Shown here in pieces: positions 7,186 to 9,454 of a stretch of 9,454 nt of DNA (positions are counted from its first letter, which is position 1; the number at the start of each line of letters is the position of its first letter). This stretch comes from Rhodospirillales bacterium. Its GTDB lineage: Bacteria > Pseudomonadota > Alphaproteobacteria > Rhodospirillales > Magnetospirillaceae. The DNA lies in contig JASHSH010000286.1 of the NCBI GenBank assembly GCA_030040955.1, positions 1 through 9,454 on the forward strand, in the 5' to 3' direction. The notes beneath the pieces were generated by a model. That model made no database searches. It had not been told where the DNA came from and worked only from the letters and a program-made list of their open reading frames with translations. The position numbers and the translations under genes are program-made.

Positions 7186-7209
7186 CGCGCGCTTTCCAAA
7201 TCGTAAGGT
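7166..7209 (+). repeat. Two direct repeats TTTCCAA-NN-CGTAA, likely regulator binding site
   Basis: TTTCCAACCCGTAA (7167-7180) and TTTCCAAATCGTAA (7193-7206) match at 12 of 14 positions and are 26 bp apart. The match extends by a C on the left (7166, 7192) and GT on the right (7182-7183, 7208-7209). Copy 1 overlaps the last codons and approaches the stop of the kinase gene; copy 2 is in the 57-bp gap before the methyltransferase. I did not see a third copy elsewhere in the window. Paired direct repeats upstream of a gene suit an OmpR-type response regulator; assigning them to the neighbouring regulator is inference. Confidence 0.5.
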
Positions 7210-7242
7210 GACGGACCGCGATTCGCGGCCTAACTAGCGCGC

Positions 7243-8040
7243 ATGCTCGCGCGTCATGCGACGCGGCAGCACTTGCCGCTGGAAGGCTTGGCCGGGCAGC
7301 CGCGACTTGCGTTCGGGTTCGATCCGACTCGAAGCCAGTCCTACAGCTTGCGCCAGTCGCGCTACGAGGCGCTCGCCGCCGATATCGGGGCCGCCGCGCG
7401 AGACGCGGCGCGCGCGGGCAGAAGGCTGCGGGTGATCGACGTCGGCTGCGGCACCGGGATTTTGGGCCTATATCTGCGGCGGACCGCCAACTTCGCGAAT
7501 ATCGAACTTGCCGGCACCGATCTGCGCGACGACATCGCCTTCGCGCGGGACGCGTACCGGGATTTCTTCGCGGGCGATCTCACGGAGGGCTATGGCCAGA
7601 TCGCGTCCGGCGCCTACGATTACGTGGTCTGCGAGCAGGTACTCGAACATCTGCCTAGCCTCGCGGGACCGGTCGCTACGCTCCAGCGTCTCGCCCGTCC
7701 CGGCGGCCGCGTGGCGATCGGCGTGCCGATCTTCGTGACGCCGCTGGTCGCGGTGCGCCGCTACCTGGTGCCGCTGCTCGACCGCATCGTCGATCCGGAC
7801 CGCTCGCGCGGCCATCTCCAGTTCTTTTCGCTGCGAAGCTTGCGCGCCACCGTCGAGCGGCAGCCCGGCCTTCGCCTGCGCAAGCTGCGCGGCTTTCGCA
7901 TCGTCTCCGGCGGGCCCTTGCGGCCGCTCGAGAATTTCCGCTGGTGGTGGCGGCTCAATCGCCGCCTGGGCGAGCTGGCGCCGGGCCTGTGCATCGAGGT
8001 CCAGGCCATCCTGGACAAGGTCCCCGACGCCGAGAGCTAG
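7243..8040 (+). CDS. Class I SAM-dependent methyltransferase
   Basis: A 265-residue protein with the Rossmann-type fold that transfers a methyl group from S-adenosylmethionine. Motif I is VIDVGCGTG at residues 64-72. The acidic residue at the end of strand 2 is D93 in LAGTDLRDD. YDYVVCEQVLEHL (125-137) is the post-I/motif II region of Methyltransf_11/23-type enzymes, and LARPGGRVAIGVP follows as motif III. The later GHLQFFSLRSL segment is common in relatives acting on lipids, quinones or glycans, but the acceptor cannot be told. The C-terminal third is basic and Trp-rich (FRWWWRLNRR), which may favour membrane contact. The start is fixed at ATG 7243 by an in-frame TAA 9 nt upstream. There is no Shine-Dalgarno, so translation may be leaderless. 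It lies 57 bp after the kinase and shares its stop with convergent oxyR. Confidence 0.88.
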   Translation: MLARHATRQHLPLEGLAGQPRLAFGFDPTRSQSYSLRQSRYEALAADIGAAARDAARAGRRLRVIDVGCGTGILGLYLRRTANFANIELAGTDLRDDIAFARDAYRDFFAGDLTEGYGQIASGAYDYVVCEQVLEHLPSLAGPVATLQRLARPGGRVAIGVPIFVTPLVAVRRYLVPLLDRIVDPDRSRGHLQFFSLRSLRATVERQPGLRLRKLRGFRIVSGGPLRPLENFRWWWRLNRRLGELAPGLCIEVQAILDKVPDAES

Positions 8041-8954
8041 TCGTCGGCGGCCGCGCGGCCCGCCAGCCGGCGCAGCTCGCGCGCCAGCAGCAGAAATTCT
8101 TCCCGCCGTCCGGTTCCCTTGCGCCAGGCAAGGCCGATTTCGCGTGCCGCGGAATCGTCGTCGAGCGGTACGGTCCGCAGGCGCGTCCCGCGCAGCAGGC
8201 CGGCTTCGATCGCAAGCTCGGGCAGGAGCGTGGTGCCGAGGCCATTGTCGACCATCTGCACCAGGGTGAGCAGACTGGTGGCGGCGAACGGGTCGATCTT
8301 CAGGGTCTGGCGCAGGCCGCAGGCGGCGAGCGCATGTTGGCGCAGGCAGTGCCCGTCCTGGAGCAGCAGAAGATTCTCGCCGGCGAGCTGGGCCGAGCGC
8401 ACCCGCTTCGCCCCGGCCAACGGGTGGTCGGCCGGGCAGCAGAAGGCGAACCGGTCCTCGAACAAGGGCACGGTCTCCACCGTGCCGGTATCGTAAGGCA
8501 GCGCGAGCAGGACCAGATCGAGCTCGCCCGCCAGGAGCCGCTCGATCAGCCGCTCCGTGAGGTCCTCGCGCAGATAGAGCGCGAGGTCCGGATATCTCGC
8601 GCGCAGACGCCCGAGCGCGCGCGGCAGCAGGAACGGGCCGATAGTGGGGATCACGCCCATGCGGATGGTGCCGGCGAGCGGCTTGCCCGCCGACCGGGCC
8701 GCCCGCGCCAGCTCCTCTGACTGGTCGAGGATGCGCTGGGCCCGGCGCACGGTGTCCTCGCCCGCGGGCGTCAGCACCACCCGGCGCTTGGTGCGGTCGA
8801 CCAGGGCGACGCCCAGAATCCCCTCCAGCTCCTTGATGCTGGCGCTCAGCGTGGACTGGGTGACGTGGCAGGCCGCGGCGGCGCGCCCGAAATGGCGGTG
8901 GCTGGCGAGAGCGGTCAGGTGGCGGAACTGGCGCAGGGTGGGGAGGATCGTCAT
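8037..8954 (-). CDS. oxyR: Hydrogen peroxide-sensing LysR-family regulator OxyR
   Basis: A 305-residue LysR-type regulator, the same length as E. coli OxyR. The N-terminal helix-turn-helix (LRQFRHLTALASHRHFGRAAAACHVTQSTLSASIKELE) closely follows OxyR. MGVIPTIGPFLLP opens the sensor domain. The redox pair is C203 and C212 in DGHCLRQHALAAC, with the same eight-residue spacing as E. coli C199/C208, so peroxide should form the activating disulfide. FAATSLLTLVQMV and GLGTTLLPELA are further OxyR landmarks. An adjacent pair C172-C173 (FAFCCPADHP) is extra compared with E. coli. ATG at 8954 begins the canonical N-terminus; the Shine-Dalgarno is weak. It is divergent from ahpC, a classic OxyR target, across 115 bp with a repeat-rich operator candidate. 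Its stop overlaps the methyltransferase stop. Confidence 0.95.
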   Translation of the reverse strand: MTILPTLRQFRHLTALASHRHFGRAAAACHVTQSTLSASIKELEGILGVALVDRTKRRVVLTPAGEDTVRRAQRILDQSEELARAARSAGKPLAGTIRMGVIPTIGPFLLPRALGRLRARYPDLALYLREDLTERLIERLLAGELDLVLLALPYDTGTVETVPLFEDRFAFCCPADHPLAGAKRVRSAQLAGENLLLLQDGHCLRQHALAACGLRQTLKIDPFAATSLLTLVQMVDNGLGTTLLPELAIEAGLLRGTRLRTVPLDDDSAAREIGLAWRKGTGRREEFLLLARELRRLAGRAAADD

Positions 8955-8959
8955 CGACT

Positions 8960-8998
8960 GGATCGATTACTATGAAGGTAATTACTCATTGGATCGAT
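8960..8998. promoter_or_regulatory. Candidate OxyR operator between oxyR and ahpC
   Basis: An AT-rich block in otherwise GC-rich DNA. It holds an inverted repeat ATTAC-N7-GTAAT (8966-8982), which has the T-N11-A shape of LysR-type boxes, and a second ATTACT at 8981-8986, 15 bp after the first. GGATCGAT occurs at both ends (8960-8967 and 8991-8998), 31 bp or three helical turns apart. A roughly 39-bp extent matches the footprint of an OxyR tetramer. It does not fit the E. coli ATAG-type consensus exactly, so the precise bases are uncertain. Confidence 0.55.
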
Positions 8999-9018
8999 GA
9001 AGAGATGGGGCCCATATT
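8989..9018 (+). promoter_or_regulatory. Candidate ahpC promoter
   Basis: TTGGAT (8989-8994) and CATATT (9013-9018) each match four of six positions of the -35 and -10 boxes, with an 18-bp spacer. The -35 overlaps the right end of the putative OxyR operator, as expected where OxyR contacts RNA polymerase. Transcription would start near 9025. A perfect small palindrome, ATGGG-G-CCCAT (9005-9015), overlaps the -10. Confidence 0.4.
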
Positions 9019-9030
9019 CCACGCAGTCAA

Positions 9031-9046
9031 GCCCCGATCCCGGGGC
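9031..9046 (+). other. GC hairpin in the ahpC leader
   Basis: GCCCCG (9031-9036) pairs with CGGGGC (9041-9046) around an ATCC loop. It lies near the predicted 5' end of the ahpC transcript and 10 nt before the AAGGAG Shine-Dalgarno (9057-9062), leaving that site open. A 5' stabilising stem is possible. There is no U-run, so it is not a typical terminator. Confidence 0.4.
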
Positions 9047-9069
9047 GAACGAATGCAAGGAGCAAGACC

Positions 9070-9454
9070 ATGTTGACCGTTGGCGACAAGTTTCCCGGCT
9101 TCGCGCTGAAGGCGGTGGTGTCCACCGATCCGCGCGCCGCCTTCGCGGAGATCGACGAGAACACCGACGCGGGCAAGTGGAAGATCGTGTTCTTCTGGCC
9201 CAAGGACTTCACCTTCGTCTGTCCGACCGAGATCGCGGCGTTCGGCAAGCTGAACGGCGAGTTCGCCGACCGCGACGCGGTGATCTACGGCGTGAGCATC
9301 GACAGCGAGTATGTCCACCTCGCCTGGCGGCAAAATCACGCCGACCTGAAGAACCTTCCGTTCCCCATGCTCTCCGACATCAAGCGCGAGCTGAGCGGGG
9401 CGCTGGGCGTGCTCGACAAGATCGAGGGCGTGGCCCTGCGCGCCACCTTCATCG
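9070..9454 (+). CDS. ahpC: Peroxiredoxin AhpC, N-terminal part (cut by window edge)
   Basis: A cytoplasmic thiol peroxidase that reduces hydrogen peroxide, organic peroxides and peroxynitrite. The first 128 residues are present. The peroxidatic Cys is C51 in FFWPKDFTFVCPTEIAAF, and WRQNHADLKNLPFPMLSDIKREL follows. The insertions and wording resemble the mycobacterial-type AhpC that works with AhpD, more than the enteric AhpC/AhpF pair, so ahpD may lie just downstream; that is inference. The resolving cysteines would be past the window edge. ATG at 9070 follows AAGGAG (9057-9062) with 7-nt spacing. Divergent oxyR and the intervening operator candidate point to peroxide-inducible expression. 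Confidence 0.95.
   Translation, partial: MLTVGDKFPGFALKAVVSTDPRAAFAEIDENTDAGKWKIVFFWPKDFTFVCPTEIAAFGKLNGEFADRDAVIYGVSIDSEYVHLAWRQNHADLKNLPFPMLSDIKRELSGALGVLDKIEGVALRATFI

Noticed and set aside
7216..7228. CCGCG-ATT-CGCGG inverted repeat as a terminator after the kinase gene
   Set aside because: The stem is only 5 bp, has no T-run, and lies 15 bp before the methyltransferase start. It could equally be part of a promoter or chance.

Overview
This is a G+C-rich stretch of ordinary bacterial chromosome, densely packed and with little intergenic DNA. The codon use, OxyR/AhpC type, MarR type and LivG subfamily suggest an alphaproteobacterium; I cannot name genus or species. No phage, insertion sequence, CRISPR array, tRNA or rRNA was seen, and no gene looks broken.

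Left part, minus strand (about 1-4951): a five-gene ABC importer of the branched-chain amino acid (HAAT/Liv) type. Transcription starts near 4972 and runs leftward: permeases livH and livM, ATPases livG and livF, then the periplasmic binding protein. The first four genes overlap head to tail (4, 11 and 4 bp). The binding-protein gene follows after 77 bp with its own strong ribosome binding site. Beyond it, on the same strand, is the start of a MarR-family regulator cut by the window edge, with a small inverted repeat upstream that could be its operator. The substrate cannot be read from sequence: branched-chain amino acids, amides and aromatic acids are all possible.

Middle, plus strand (5111-8040): an OmpR-type response regulator and its membrane sensor kinase, 14 bp apart, then a class I SAM-dependent methyltransferase. 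The response regulator leader can form two mutually exclusive hairpins, one of which covers its Shine-Dalgarno. Two copies of TTTCCAA-NN-CGTAA, 26 bp apart, span the kinase stop codon just upstream of the methyltransferase. They are a plausible binding site for the response regulator and would tie the methyltransferase to this two-component system.

Right part (8037-9454): a peroxide-defence pair. oxyR (minus) has both redox cysteines at the E. coli spacing and is divergent from ahpC (plus, cut by the window edge). The 115-bp gap between them holds an AT-rich block of repeats that is the likely OxyR operator. oxyR converges on the methyltransferase, and the two genes share one CTAG as their stop codons.

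I found no clearly new multi-gene system. The most useful leads are the repeat pair before the methyltransferase, the switch-like leader of the response regulator, and the oxyR-ahpC operator.
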